From assembly GCA_027484605.1 (NCBI GenBank), contig JAIXSR010000089.1:1-64000 (forward strand): a stretch of DNA of 64,000 nt. Direction: 5' to 3'. A program made the position numbers and the translations under genes. Below are positions 9,063-17,299 of the stretch, piece after piece (positions within the stretch are counted from its first letter, which is position 1; each line of letters starts with the position of its first letter). Source of the DNA: Hyphomicrobiales bacterium (GTDB lineage Bacteria > Pseudomonadota > Alphaproteobacteria > Rhizobiales > Beijerinckiaceae). The notes under the pieces are model-generated. The model saw nothing but the letters and a program-made list of their open reading frames with translations, had not been told where the DNA came from and made no database searches.

Positions 9063-10199
9063 ATGGCCGGGCTTGCCGTCGCACGTTCAGTTGTTCCCGA
9101 GCCTGAGAAGACCGGGGCGGTGGCGAGCGCTGCCCCCTATCTCTCTCTTGTTGGCCTGACCAAGCGTTTTGGCAGCACCGTTGTTGTCAGGGATGTCAGC
9201 CTTGATGTGCCGCGGGGGGAATTGCTCTGCATCCTCGGGCCCTCGGGATGCGGCAAGACAACCCTCCTGCGGCTGATCGCCGGGTTCGAGGCCGCGGATG
9301 CCGGCTCGATCCGGCAGGCGGGGTCGGAAATCAGCGCCCTGCCGCCGGAAGCGCGGGATTTCGGCATCGTTTTCCAGTCCTATGCGCTGTTCCCGAACCG
9401 GAGCGCGGCAAGGAATATCGGCTTCGGCCTTGAAACGCTGTCGCTTTCCCGCGCGGAACGCGCGCGCCGGATCCATGAGCTCCTCGCCCTTGTCGGCCTC
9501 GAGGGGCATGCTGACAAGTTTCCCAGCCAGCTCTCCGGCGGACAGCAGCAGCGGGTCGCCCTCGCACGCGCGCTTGCCCTGTCACCGGGCCTGCTGCTGC
9601 TGGACGAGCCGCTTTCGGCCCTTGATGCCAATGTCCGGGCCAATCTGCGTGATGAGCTCCGCCAGCTGCAACGCCGGATCGGCATCACGAGCATCATGGT
9701 CACGCATGACCAGCAGGAAGCCCTTTCGATCGCCGATCGGGTTGTCGTGATGAATGCCGGCCGGATCGAGCAGATCGGAACACCGGCCGAATTGTACCAG
9801 CGCCCCGCCAATCTCTTCGTGGCACGGTTTCTCGGCGAGGTGAACGCTCTGCCTGTCACGGCGGTCTCGGGACATGTCGTGCAGGCCGGCGGGCTCGCGT
9901 TCCGGCTTGCCGGAATGCCGGCCCCGGGCGGGCCATCCGGCTATCTGTGCTTCCGCCCTTCGGCAGTCCGGATCGGCGTGGAAGCGGTCGGTGCTGCCGG
10001 CGGGACGCGGGGAAAGGTCTCCTCGATGGCTTTCCTGGGCGATCGGCTGCGCCTCGAGATCCAGCCGGAAATCCAGAATGGCGGACCCCTCGTGGCGGAA
10101 GTCCCGTTCCCGCGCTTCGGCAAGCCGCCCGGGCTCGGCGATCACGTGATGGTGTCGGTCGAGCCGGACCAACTCTTCCTTCTTGATGATCATGGCTGA
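9063..10199 (+). CDS. ABC importer ATP-binding protein (PhnT2/FbpC-like)
   Basis: A 378-residue ATPase. Walker A GPSGCGKTT lies near residue 60, the signature LSGGQQQRVALARAL near 155, Walker B LLLLDEPLSALD just after, and the H-loop as MVTHDQQEA. The C-terminal 130 residues form a TOBE-like regulatory domain, usual for the CUT1/iron/phosphonate importers. The first 25 residues before YLSLVGLTKRFG are variable. The start ATG is two bases after the binding-protein stop; the end overlaps the permease start, so the three genes are one operon. It powers import through the inner membrane. Confidence 0.9.
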   Translation: MAGLAVARSVVPEPEKTGAVASAAPYLSLVGLTKRFGSTVVVRDVSLDVPRGELLCILGPSGCGKTTLLRLIAGFEAADAGSIRQAGSEISALPPEARDFGIVFQSYALFPNRSAARNIGFGLETLSLSRAERARRIHELLALVGLEGHADKFPSQLSGGQQQRVALARALALSPGLLLLDEPLSALDANVRANLRDELRQLQRRIGITSIMVTHDQQEALSIADRVVVMNAGRIEQIGTPAELYQRPANLFVARFLGEVNALPVTAVSGHVVQAGGLAFRLAGMPAPGGPSGYLCFRPSAVRIGVEAVGAAGGTRGKVSSMAFLGDRLRLEIQPEIQNGGPLVAEVPFPRFGKPPGLGDHVMVSVEPDQLFLLDDHG

Positions 10200-11889
10200 T
10201 ACCAGCGCCTTTCCGGGAATGGCGACGCGGCAGGTCCGGCCAGATCCGACCGGTCAGCTCGTCCCGCCCGTCCTGCTGGTCCTGCTGGCCACGACGACCA
10301 TCCTTCCGATCGGAGCCCTGCTGGTCCGCGCCTTCCTCGGAAAGGACGGCGGATTCGTCGGAGTGGAAAACTTCCTGCGTTACGGTGCCGAACCCGGTCT
10401 TGTGATTGCCGCCTGGAACTCTGCAAGCCTGTCGGCCATTTCAACCCTGATCGCGATGGCCCTGGCCTTTCCCTTTGCCTATGTCCTTGTGCGCACGGCG
10501 ATTCCCGGGCGTGGCATCTTCCGGTTGATTGCCCTTCTGCCGCTGCTCGCGCCTTCGCTCCTGCCGGCTTTCGGGATGGTCTATCTCTTTGGCAACCAGG
10601 GCTGGCTCAAAGGATGGCTGCTCGGCGAAAGCCTCTACGGGCCCGTCGGAATCGTGCTCGCCAGCGTTTTCTATGTGTTTCCGCATGCGGTCCTGATCCT
10701 CTCCGCCGGTTTGTCGGCCGGCGACCAGCGCCATTATGAAGCGGCTCGGGCCCTGCGCGCCGGGCCATGGCGCCGGTTTGTCACGGTCACCCTGCCCTCC
10801 TGCCGCTATGCCGCCATCAGCGCGGCATCGATCGCGTTCATTCTCGTCTTCACGGATTTCGGCATCCCCAGTGTCGTCGGCGGCTCCACCAATGTGCTGG
10901 CAACCGACATCTACAAGCTGGTGATCGGCCGCTTTGACTTCGAGATGGGGGCCGTCGTCGGCGTGCTCCTGCTCCTTCCCGCCGTCGTGGCCTATGGAAT
11001 CGACTGGCTTGCCCGACGCAGCCAGCGCGCCATGATCACCGGAAAATCCGTGCCGATCCGCGCCGAGCGGCTGCCGCTGCGCGATGCCGTCCTGTTCCTC
11101 TTCGCAACGCTGGTGGCGATCGCAATCCTCGGGATCATCGGCATGGCGATCTTCGGTTCGCTGGTGAAATTCTGGCCCTACAATCTGTCGCTGGGTCTCC
11201 AGAACTATGAGCGACTCTTCACCGATGACGACGAGTTTCGTGCCTTGATGAACTCGCTCGTTCTCGCCATCGGGACGGCGATGGCGGGCACGGGGCTTGT
11301 TGCGCTGTCAGGATGGATGATTGCACGGAAGCTTGGCCACGGGCTGGTGCGGAACGGTTTGCAGGGCGTCGCCATGATGCCCGTTGCCGTGCCGGGCCTT
11401 GTCCTCGGCCTCGGCTATGTGTTCTTTTTCAACAATCCGGCCAATCCGCTGCACGCCTTGCAGGGGAGCCTGGCCCTGATCATCCTCTGCACCGTTGCGC
11501 ATTTCTACACCGTTCCGCATCTGATGGTCGTCAACGAGTTGCTGCGTCTCGACAGGGAGATCGATCTGGCGGCCCAGGCGCTCCGGATCGGCCCGGCGGG
11601 AACCGCCAGACGCATCCATGGCCCGGTCCTTCTGCCGACGCTGATCGATGTGGCGGGATACTTCTTCGTCAACGCCATGACGACCGTGTCGGCGCTCATC
11701 TTCCTCTTCACGGCCCAGACCCGCCCGGCATCGATCGCCGTGATCAATCTCGTCGAGGGCAGCCGGATCGGCCAGGCCTCTGCCTTTGCGGTGGTCATCA
11801 TGGTCCTGTCGATGTTCGCAGCCTGCATCCAGCTGACGTTGCGCCATCTCGTGATCCGCGCCCAGGGCTGGCGGAGACAGACCGCGTGA
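10192..11889 (+). CDS. ABC importer permease, duplicated two-domain type (PhnU2/FbpB-like)
   Basis: A 565-residue inner-membrane protein with about 12 membrane segments in two homologous halves. Each half has a binding-protein-dependent transport loop: YEAARALRAGPWRRFVTVTLP near 180-200, and DLAAQALRIGPAGTARRIHGP near 460-480. One chain thus replaces the usual permease dimer, as in FbpB and PhnU2. The ATG at 10192 is one of several candidates (10186 is also in frame) and overlaps the ATPase gene end. Its last base pairs overlap the GTG start of the phosphatase gene (GTGA). Confidence 0.88.
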   Translation: MADTSAFPGMATRQVRPDPTGQLVPPVLLVLLATTTILPIGALLVRAFLGKDGGFVGVENFLRYGAEPGLVIAAWNSASLSAISTLIAMALAFPFAYVLVRTAIPGRGIFRLIALLPLLAPSLLPAFGMVYLFGNQGWLKGWLLGESLYGPVGIVLASVFYVFPHAVLILSAGLSAGDQRHYEAARALRAGPWRRFVTVTLPSCRYAAISAASIAFILVFTDFGIPSVVGGSTNVLATDIYKLVIGRFDFEMGAVVGVLLLLPAVVAYGIDWLARRSQRAMITGKSVPIRAERLPLRDAVLFLFATLVAIAILGIIGMAIFGSLVKFWPYNLSLGLQNYERLFTDDDEFRALMNSLVLAIGTAMAGTGLVALSGWMIARKLGHGLVRNGLQGVAMMPVAVPGLVLGLGYVFFFNNPANPLHALQGSLALIILCTVAHFYTVPHLMVVNELLRLDREIDLAAQALRIGPAGTARRIHGPVLLPTLIDVAGYFFVNAMTTVSALIFLFTAQTRPASIAVINLVEGSRIGQASAFAVVIMVLSMFAACIQLTLRHLVIRAQGWRRQTA

Positions 11890-12704
11890 GCATCGGTTCC
11901 CACGAAGCCCTGGATCGCTTTGCCCATACCCTTGCGGATGCTGCCGGGGCGGCGATCCTGCCATGGTATCGCGCTTTGCCGGCCGTCGACGACAAGGGAT
12001 CGGCCCTCGGCTTCGACCCCGTGACTGCGGCCGACCGCGCGGGGGAGCGCGCGATCCGTGACCTGATCCAGGCCAATCACCCGGAGCACGGGATCATCGG
12101 CGAGGAATTCGGCCGGCTGAACGCGGATGCCGAGCATGTCTGGGTCATCGATCCGATCGACGGCACGAAATCATTCATTGCCGGGCAGCCGGTCTGGGGA
12201 ACGCTGATTGCCCGGCTCCACCACGGGCGGGCTGTCTTTGGCCTCAATGATCAGCCCTACCTGAAGGAGCGTTACTGGGGGGATGGTTCCCGTGCCTTCG
12301 GCAGCCGGGAGAACCAGGTGTTTCCGCTTTCGACCCGCCGCTGTGCGGATCTTGGCCAGGCCTCGGTCTGGGTCAGTTCGTCGATTGCGCGCGATCCGGC
12401 TTGCCATGCCGCCGTCGAACATCTGGCCCGCAATGTCCGCATGCTCGTCTATGGCGGGGATTGCTTCTCCCTGCCGATGCTCGCGGCCGGCCATATCGAC
12501 ATCGCCATCGGCTGGGGCGGCTTCGAGATCTACGATATCGCTGCGCATATTCCGATCGTCACCGGCGCCGGCGGGGTCGTCACCGCGCTCGACGGTACGG
12601 ATCCGCTGCATGCCGACGGAATGATTGCGCTCGGCGACCCCACCCTGCTGCCCGCAACGCTCGACCGGCTGCGTTGGCCGGAGCGGGTGCAACGCAAGGT
12701 CTAG
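11886..12704 (+). CDS. Inositol-monophosphatase-family phosphatase (HisN/SuhB-like)
   Basis: A 272-residue Mg2+-dependent sugar/inositol-phosphate phosphatase. The family motifs are complete: GEEFG (metal Glu, about residue 73), WVIDPIDGTKSFIAGQPVWGT (split; DPIDGT metal-binding motif about 87-92), and near the C-terminus WGGFEIYDIAAHIPIVTGAGG, where the usual WD-x-AA is replaced by YDIAA. The GTG start overlaps the permease stop codon (GTGA), so it is cotranslated with the importer. This family also includes histidinol-phosphatases (HisN), but the linkage suggests that it removes phosphate from the imported compound. The substrate is not determined by the sequence. Confidence 0.85.
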   Translation: MSIGSHEALDRFAHTLADAAGAAILPWYRALPAVDDKGSALGFDPVTAADRAGERAIRDLIQANHPEHGIIGEEFGRLNADAEHVWVIDPIDGTKSFIAGQPVWGTLIARLHHGRAVFGLNDQPYLKERYWGDGSRAFGSRENQVFPLSTRRCADLGQASVWVSSSIARDPACHAAVEHLARNVRMLVYGGDCFSLPMLAAGHIDIAIGWGGFEIYDIAAHIPIVTGAGGVVTALDGTDPLHADGMIALGDPTLLPATLDRLRWPERVQRKV

Positions 12705-12782
12705 TCGACGGGCCGGACCAGACCGGACAGCGCGAAGGCAATGGATTGCTTCCAGATCCGGCAGGCCGGGGGGCGGAAGCCC

Positions 12783-13688
12783 TCAGCGCCCCGCCGCGTC
12801 CATCCACCGCAGAAGCCCCTCGGCGAGGCCGTCGAACAGGGCCCGGATCGGGGCAGCATCCTTCTGGTCCTCGTGCACGGCGAGCCAGCATTCGAGCTCG
12901 ATCGCCACGCGGTCGGGCAGCACCGGCACAAGCGCGGTATCGGCTTTCGCCATGGCCTTCTGGATCATTCCGATGCCGAGGCCGGCGCGCAGGGCCATGA
13001 TCTGTGCCACGTCGGAATCGACCCGGAAGGAGAAGAGATCGCGCGAGATCGGCAAGGTTCCCGCTGCCACGGCACGGGCGGAATGATCGTCGCGGTCGAA
13101 GCCGATCACATGGTGGCGCGCGAGATCGTCGACGCGTTCGGGCAGCCCGTAGCGGTCGAGATAGGCGCGATGCGCGTAGAGGCCGAGCGGCACCATGCCG
13201 AGCCTGCGCGCGACAAGCCCGTCCTGCTTCGGCCGGGTCATCCGCACGGCGATATCGGCATCGCGGCGGAGGAGATCATCCGTGCGGTTGTTGAGCGCGA
13301 GTTCGAGGGTGATCCCGGGATAGCGGCCGCGCAACGCGGCCAGGACCGGCGGCAGCACGAAGGTGCCCATCACCTCGCTCGCCGCGATCCGCACGGTTCC
13401 GCGCGGGTTTCCCTCGTCCCCGCCGAGGGTCGCCGCGCGCTTGAGCGCCGCGAAGGCAATTTCCATGGCCTCGGCATGGGGCAGCAGCGAGCGCGCGCCC
13501 TGGGTCGGCAGCAACCCTCCCGGCGAGCGGGTGAACAGCGCGAGGCCGAGGCCGGCCTCGAGTTCGTCGATATGCCGGCCGATCGTCGGCTGTGTCAGGC
13601 CGGTCTCCCGCGCGGCGGCGGAGAGGCTACCCCGCCGCAGGACGGCCAGGAAGGAACGGAGCAGGGTCCAGTCCGTGAGATCGCTCAT
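12783..13688 (-). CDS. LysR-family transcriptional regulator
   Basis: A 301-residue LysR-type regulator. The N-terminal winged helix spans about 5-65 (LRSFLAVLRRGSLSAAARETGLTQPTIGRHIDELE), followed by an effector domain of the substrate-binding fold (PRGTVRIAASEVMG...). It is divergent from the epimerase gene, with 88 bases between starts and a palindrome typical of LysR sites there. This suggests that it controls the epimerase/DUF4386 pair and itself. The effector is unknown. It ends about 80 bases from the convergent phosphatase gene. Confidence 0.9.
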   Translation of the reverse strand: MSDLTDWTLLRSFLAVLRRGSLSAAARETGLTQPTIGRHIDELEAGLGLALFTRSPGGLLPTQGARSLLPHAEAMEIAFAALKRAATLGGDEGNPRGTVRIAASEVMGTFVLPPVLAALRGRYPGITLELALNNRTDDLLRRDADIAVRMTRPKQDGLVARRLGMVPLGLYAHRAYLDRYGLPERVDDLARHHVIGFDRDDHSARAVAAGTLPISRDLFSFRVDSDVAQIMALRAGLGIGMIQKAMAKADTALVPVLPDRVAIELECWLAVHEDQKDAAPIRALFDGLAEGLLRWMDAAGR

Positions 13689-13692
13689 ACAT

Positions 13693-13714
13693 TTTCTTAT
13701 AGCAATTCAAGAAA
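13693..13714. promoter_or_regulatory. LysR-type operator candidate
   Basis: TTTCTT and AAGAAA are perfect inverted 6-base arms separated by 10 bases. They lie a few bases from the LysR start codon in the shared divergent promoter, and the region contains a T-N11-A pattern. The assignment rests on symmetry and position. Confidence 0.5.
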
Positions 13715-13776
13715 CTTTCGCAATTTCCGTTTGATCAGGCCCGGGCGAACATGTCTCCGGCAACAGGAGACCGGCC

Positions 13777-14739
13777 ATGCCCCCGACCATATCCCAGATC
13801 GCTCTCATCCTCGGCCTGACCGGCGGCATCGGCCGGGCCATCGCCGAAAACCTGGCCCGCCGTGGCTGGGCGATCCGCGCGCTGACCCGCCGCCCGGCGG
13901 GGGAACGGCCCGCCCTCCCCTTCGCCGTGGACTGGCGGATGGGCGACGCGCTCGATGCCGATGCGATCCGTGCCGCGGCGGAAGGCGCCGGGCTGATCGT
14001 GCACGGCGTCAACCCGCCCGGCTACCGGCGCTGGCGCGAGGATGGCCTGCCCATGCTGGCGGGCAGCATCGCGGCGGCGAAGGCGAGCGGCGCGACCCTG
14101 CTTTTCCCGGCCAATGTCTATGTCTTCTCGAAGGCCTCGCCGGAACGGGTGGGCGAGGCAACGCCACGGGCGCCGGAAACCCGCAAGGGGCAGGTGCGGC
14201 TCGAGATGGAGAGGATGCTCGAGCGCGCTGCGAAGGAAGACGGCATCCGCGTGATCGCCCTGCGCGCCGGGGATTTCTTCGGCCCGGGCATCACCAGTTC
14301 CTGGTTCGCTCAGGCCCTTGCCAAAGGCGGGCGCTCGGCCAGGGTCATCCGGACGCTGACGCCCGCCGGAACAATCCATGCCTGGGCCTATGCGCCAGAT
14401 CTCGCCGAGGCTTTCGCGCGGCTGGTGGACCGGAGGGACACACTCCCCGCCTTCACGCTCGCGCATTTCCGCGGCCATGAGGATGCCACCGGCCGCCAGA
14501 TGGCCGAGGCCGTGCGCCGCGTCGTCGGCCGCCCCGAAACCCCGATCCGGCCCTTCCGCTGGATCCTGCTCTGGCTCGGCGCGCCTTTTGTGCCCTTCCT
14601 GCGCGAGGCGCTGGAAATGACCTGGCTCTGGCAGAAAAGCCTGGCGCTCGACAATACCCGGCTCCTCGGCCTGATCGGCGAAGAGCCGCACACCCCGCTC
14701 GACGAGGCCGTCCAGGCCGCTCTCGACACCCCCCGCTGA
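13777..14739 (+). CDS. NAD(P)-dependent epimerase/dehydratase-family protein
   Basis: A 320-residue extended short-chain dehydrogenase. The Rossmann start ALILGLTGGIGRAIAENLARRG (split) has the GxxGxxG nucleotide motif at about 13-19. The usual catalytic YxxxK is weak: VYVFSKASPERV at about 108-119 gives Tyr-x-x-x-Lys as YVFSK. The C-terminal 60 residues are hydrophobic (RWILLWLGAPFVPFLREALEM), as in the atypical NmrA/epimerase group. It is followed by the DUF4386 gene after 22 bases, an apparent operon controlled by the divergent LysR. The substrate is not recognisable. Confidence 0.8.
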   Translation: MPPTISQIALILGLTGGIGRAIAENLARRGWAIRALTRRPAGERPALPFAVDWRMGDALDADAIRAAAEGAGLIVHGVNPPGYRRWREDGLPMLAGSIAAAKASGATLLFPANVYVFSKASPERVGEATPRAPETRKGQVRLEMERMLERAAKEDGIRVIALRAGDFFGPGITSSWFAQALAKGGRSARVIRTLTPAGTIHAWAYAPDLAEAFARLVDRRDTLPAFTLAHFRGHEDATGRQMAEAVRRVVGRPETPIRPFRWILLWLGAPFVPFLREALEMTWLWQKSLALDNTRLLGLIGEEPHTPLDEAVQAALDTPR

Positions 14740-14761
14740 CCCCGACCTGAAGGATCCTCCC

Positions 14762-15469
14762 ATGACCCCCGCAATGCCTGCGGCGCCGATGACGCGCGCC
14801 GAAACCAACGCCCTCGTCCTGCTGACGCTCTCGCAGGTCGTCCTTTTCCTCGTCCCGCTGATCGTGCTCGGCCAGGCCATCGGCTGGCCCGCGAGCCTGC
14901 GCCTGCCGGCCGCAGAGGCGCTGCCGCTCGTTGCGGCCAAAACCATGGCCGTGCAGATCGGCTATTGGGGCTATCTTCTCACCGCCCTCGCCATGGTGCC
15001 CTTCGTGGTCGCCCTGCGCCGCTTCGCCATCGCCCAAGGCGCCGGCGGGATGCTCGCCGATATCATGGCCGCTTTCGGCATCGCGGCGGCCGTGCTCAAG
15101 ACCCTCGGCATTGTCCGCTGGCTCATCGCCATGCCGACGCTGGCGAGCCTGCATGCCGGCACGGCCGACCCCGCCCTCCGCGCCATGATCGAGATGAACT
15201 ATGTCACGCTCAACGCCTATGCCGGCAGCGTCGGCGAATTGCTCGGCGTGCAGCTCTTCTCCGGCTTCTGGCTCATCCTTCTCGGGCTGGTCCTGCACAA
15301 GGCAGGCCTGCGCATCAACGCCATCGCGAGTGTGGTGCTCGGCATCGGCTTCGCCCTGACGGCCCTGCGGACGATGGTCCCGGAGATGAACGTGCTGGGC
15401 GGCGTCCTCCCGCCCCTCGGCCTCGCCTGGCTCCTCGCGCTGGCGGTCACCTTCTGGCGCAGGGCGTGA
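14762..15469 (+). CDS. DUF4386-like integral membrane protein
   Basis: A 235-residue protein with six or seven hydrophobic segments (for example LVLLTLSQVVLFLVPLIVLG and GVQLFSGFWLILLGLVLHKA). The order of helices and the loop EMNYVTLNAYAGSVGELLG resemble DUF4386 proteins, whose role is unknown. It is preceded by GGATCCTCCC, a poor ribosome-binding site, and probably relies on coupling to the epimerase gene 22 bases upstream. A strong hairpin 35 bases after its stop probably ends the transcript. Confidence 0.7.
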   Translation: MTPAMPAAPMTRAETNALVLLTLSQVVLFLVPLIVLGQAIGWPASLRLPAAEALPLVAAKTMAVQIGYWGYLLTALAMVPFVVALRRFAIAQGAGGMLADIMAAFGIAAAVLKTLGIVRWLIAMPTLASLHAGTADPALRAMIEMNYVTLNAYAGSVGELLGVQLFSGFWLILLGLVLHKAGLRINAIASVVLGIGFALTALRTMVPEMNVLGGVLPPLGLAWLLALAVTFWRRA

Positions 15470-15503
15470 GGCGAGCAACGGCCTCGCGCACCGAAGGCGA
15501 AGA

Positions 15504-15533
15504 GGGTCCTCCTCCCCCGGGAGAGGAGGACCC
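15504..15533. terminator. Bidirectional terminator-like hairpin
   Basis: GGGTCCTCCTC and GAGGAGGACCC form an 11-base-pair perfect stem with an eight-base loop. It lies between the stops of the convergent DUF4386 and fasciclin genes. It lacks a T-run on either side, so it may act as a stem barrier more than as a classic intrinsic terminator. Confidence 0.65.
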
Positions 15534-15540
15534 GCATGCT

Positions 15541-16029
15541 TTAGAACGAAGGCAGCAGCACCTTGTCGATGACATGGATGATGCCGTTATCGGCCTTGAT
15601 ATCGGCCTTGATGACCCGGGCATTGTCCACGGTCACGCCACCGCCCTGACGACGGACGGCAACCGAACGATCACCGGCGGCCTTCAGGGTCCGGACCTGG
15701 GTGCGCTCGGTGGGGATCTTCGCGGCCGGGATGGCGCGGCCGACAACGTGATAGCTGAGGATGGCGACGAGCTTGTCCTTGTTCTCGGGGCGGAGCAGCG
15801 ACTCGACCGTGCCCGGCGGCAGCGCGGCAAAGGCGGCATCGGTCGGGGCAAAGACCGTGAGATGGCCCTTCGTGGCCAGGAGATCGGCCAGTCCGGCGGC
15901 CTTGGCAGCGGCGATCAGCGTCTTGAACGTGCCGGCATTGCTCGCCGTCTCGACGATGTTCGCGGCAAAGGCCGGCGCCGGGATGGCGAGGCCGGCAAGA
16001 ATGGCGGCAGCTTTGAGGGTGGTCTTCAT
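15541..16029 (-). CDS. Secreted fasciclin (FAS1) domain protein
   Basis: A 162-residue exported protein: signal peptide about 1-22 (ending PAPAFA), then one FAS1 domain. Its H1 box reads GHLTVFAPTDAAFAALPPGT and its H2 box NGIIHVIDKVLLP, with the central YHVVG between. FAS1 proteins act in adhesion at the cell surface or in the periplasm. Two adjacent ATG codons occur; I chose the second (16027-16029) because AAGGAG lies six bases before it. It lies 0.5 kb from an ECF sigma/RskA anti-sigma pair, the same association as mpt70/mpt83 with SigK-RskA in mycobacteria, so it is a likely target of that sigma factor. Confidence 0.9.
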   Translation of the reverse strand: MKTTLKAAAILAGLAIPAPAFAANIVETASNAGTFKTLIAAAKAAGLADLLATKGHLTVFAPTDAAFAALPPGTVESLLRPENKDKLVAILSYHVVGRAIPAAKIPTERTQVRTLKAAGDRSVAVRRQGGGVTVDNARVIKADIKADNGIIHVIDKVLLPSF

Positions 16030-16231
16030 CATGATCTCCTTCGTCCTCGCAAATGGTCGGGACAAGGAGGATACGGGGCGTTTCCCGGGAAGTTGCAGGC
16101 ATGGCGGCGCGCCAGGGGCAAACTTAATGTGAACGCGGCGGCATGATCCGCTATCGGCGACGGATCGTAGATCGGCGGGGAAATTTGTTCCCGGAAGCAG
16201 GCTCGGCCGCCGAACGGTCGTGGGAGGATGA

Positions 16232-16516
16232 ATGCGGATACTGAAATGGGGTGTTCTGCTGGCCACGATCCTGGCGCCGGCTCTGGCTCGGGCAGAGGAA
16301 ATTCCGCAATTCGATGCGCGCATCTTCTGCATCTCCACGGGGGATGCCGGCTGTGTGCAGGATGAGGCACGCCGGCGTGGCCAGCTTGCGGAACGCTGGA
16401 ACCTGTACCCCGCGCAGCGCAAGCATTTCTGCGTCCAGTCGGTGCGGTTCATGCGCGAGGATCGCCGCTCCTATCTGCGGCTGGCTTCCTGCCTCAATGA
16501 TCCCCTGATCAGCTGA
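16232..16516 (+). CDS. Small secreted cysteine-containing protein
   Basis: A 94-residue protein with a clear signal peptide (MRILKWGVLLATILAPALARA) and a mature part with four cysteines (FCIST, AGCVQ, FCVQS, ASCLN), which probably form two disulfides in the periplasm. GGGAGG precedes the ATG by about four bases. I do not recognise a family. It is divergent from the fasciclin gene and faces the anti-sigma gene tail to tail. It may belong to the same envelope-related regulon. Confidence 0.7.
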   Translation: MRILKWGVLLATILAPALARAEEIPQFDARIFCISTGDAGCVQDEARRRGQLAERWNLYPAQRKHFCVQSVRFMREDRRSYLRLASCLNDPLIS

Positions 16517-16558
16517 TCGGACAGGCGGGGCCTCTTCCCGCCCGACATTCCGGATTGC

Positions 16559-17299
16559 CTAGAACCCGCGAAGCTTGCCATGGGCGAGGACGTCGCCGCG
16601 CGCCTCGCGCAGGGGCGGCATCTCGCCGGGCTCGAGCGTGACCACCAGCCCCGAACCGGCCTTCATTCCCGGCGCAAGCGCGGCGTCGATGGCGATGATC
16701 GTTTCGCCCGCACGTCGCAGCGGGCCCAGATCAACCGGCTCGCCGACATCATCCGGAACCAACCAGAGCCTTGGCGTGCCGATGACCGGCATCGGCTCGG
16801 CCTGGGCGGAGACAACCAGCAATTGCCGGGACTGGGGATTGTACACGCCGAGATAGAGCGCCGCGCCCTCGCGCGGCAGGAGCGAGACGACGAGCGGCGG
16901 GGCGGAAATCTCCTGCGCCACAGCGGGAGGCCTTTCGGGGCGCATGTCCGGAGCCGGCGCGATGCTGCGCGGCAGCAGGAGCAGCGCAAGGCAGGCCGCG
17001 ACCGCCCCGCCCGCGAACAGCCGCCACAGGGCGAGGCTGTCGAAGAGCCGCCGGACGAGCGATGGCTTCGGCGCGATCTGGGTTCGCAGGGCATCCCAGA
17101 GCCGCGGATCGGGAGGCAGCGGCGGCAGGGTCTCGGCCAGCCCGGCGAGATCATTCTCCCAGGCCTCGATGGCCGCCCGCAACCCGGGATCGCCACGCAG
17201 CGCGGCGTCATAGGCCTCGCGGCCGTGCAGGCCGAGTGCAAGCTCTGCCGCAAGGATCGACGGGTCTCCGGAACGGGAGGGATTCGGATCAATCGTCAT
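16559..17299 (-). CDS. RskA-type anti-sigma factor
   Basis: A 246-residue single-pass membrane protein. The N-terminal 70 residues form an anti-sigma domain (SILAAELALGLHGREAYDAAL, then a WENDLAGLAETLP helix). A membrane segment lies at about 92-110 (LFAGGAVAACLALLLLP), and the periplasmic RskA C-terminal domain follows (ALYLGVYNPQSRQLLVVSA, LWLVPDDVGEPVDLG). Its ATG overlaps the sigma-factor stop (ATGA). It should hold the ECF sigma factor at the membrane and release it after regulated proteolysis, as known for mycobacterial RskA. Unlike ChrR-type anti-sigma factors it shows no zinc-binding HxxxCxxC. Confidence 0.85.
   Translation of the reverse strand: MTIDPNPSRSGDPSILAAELALGLHGREAYDAALRGDPGLRAAIEAWENDLAGLAETLPPLPPDPRLWDALRTQIAPKPSLVRRLFDSLALWRLFAGGAVAACLALLLLPRSIAPAPDMRPERPPAVAQEISAPPLVVSLLPREGAALYLGVYNPQSRQLLVVSAQAEPMPVIGTPRLWLVPDDVGEPVDLGPLRRAGETIIAIDAALAPGMKAGSGLVVTLEPGEMPPLREARGDVLAHGKLRGF

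Noticed and set aside
12741-14480. Open frame of about 579 codons overlapping the LysR and epimerase genes
   Set aside because: It runs antisense through the LysR gene and then out of frame through the epimerase gene; both real genes have clear family motifs.
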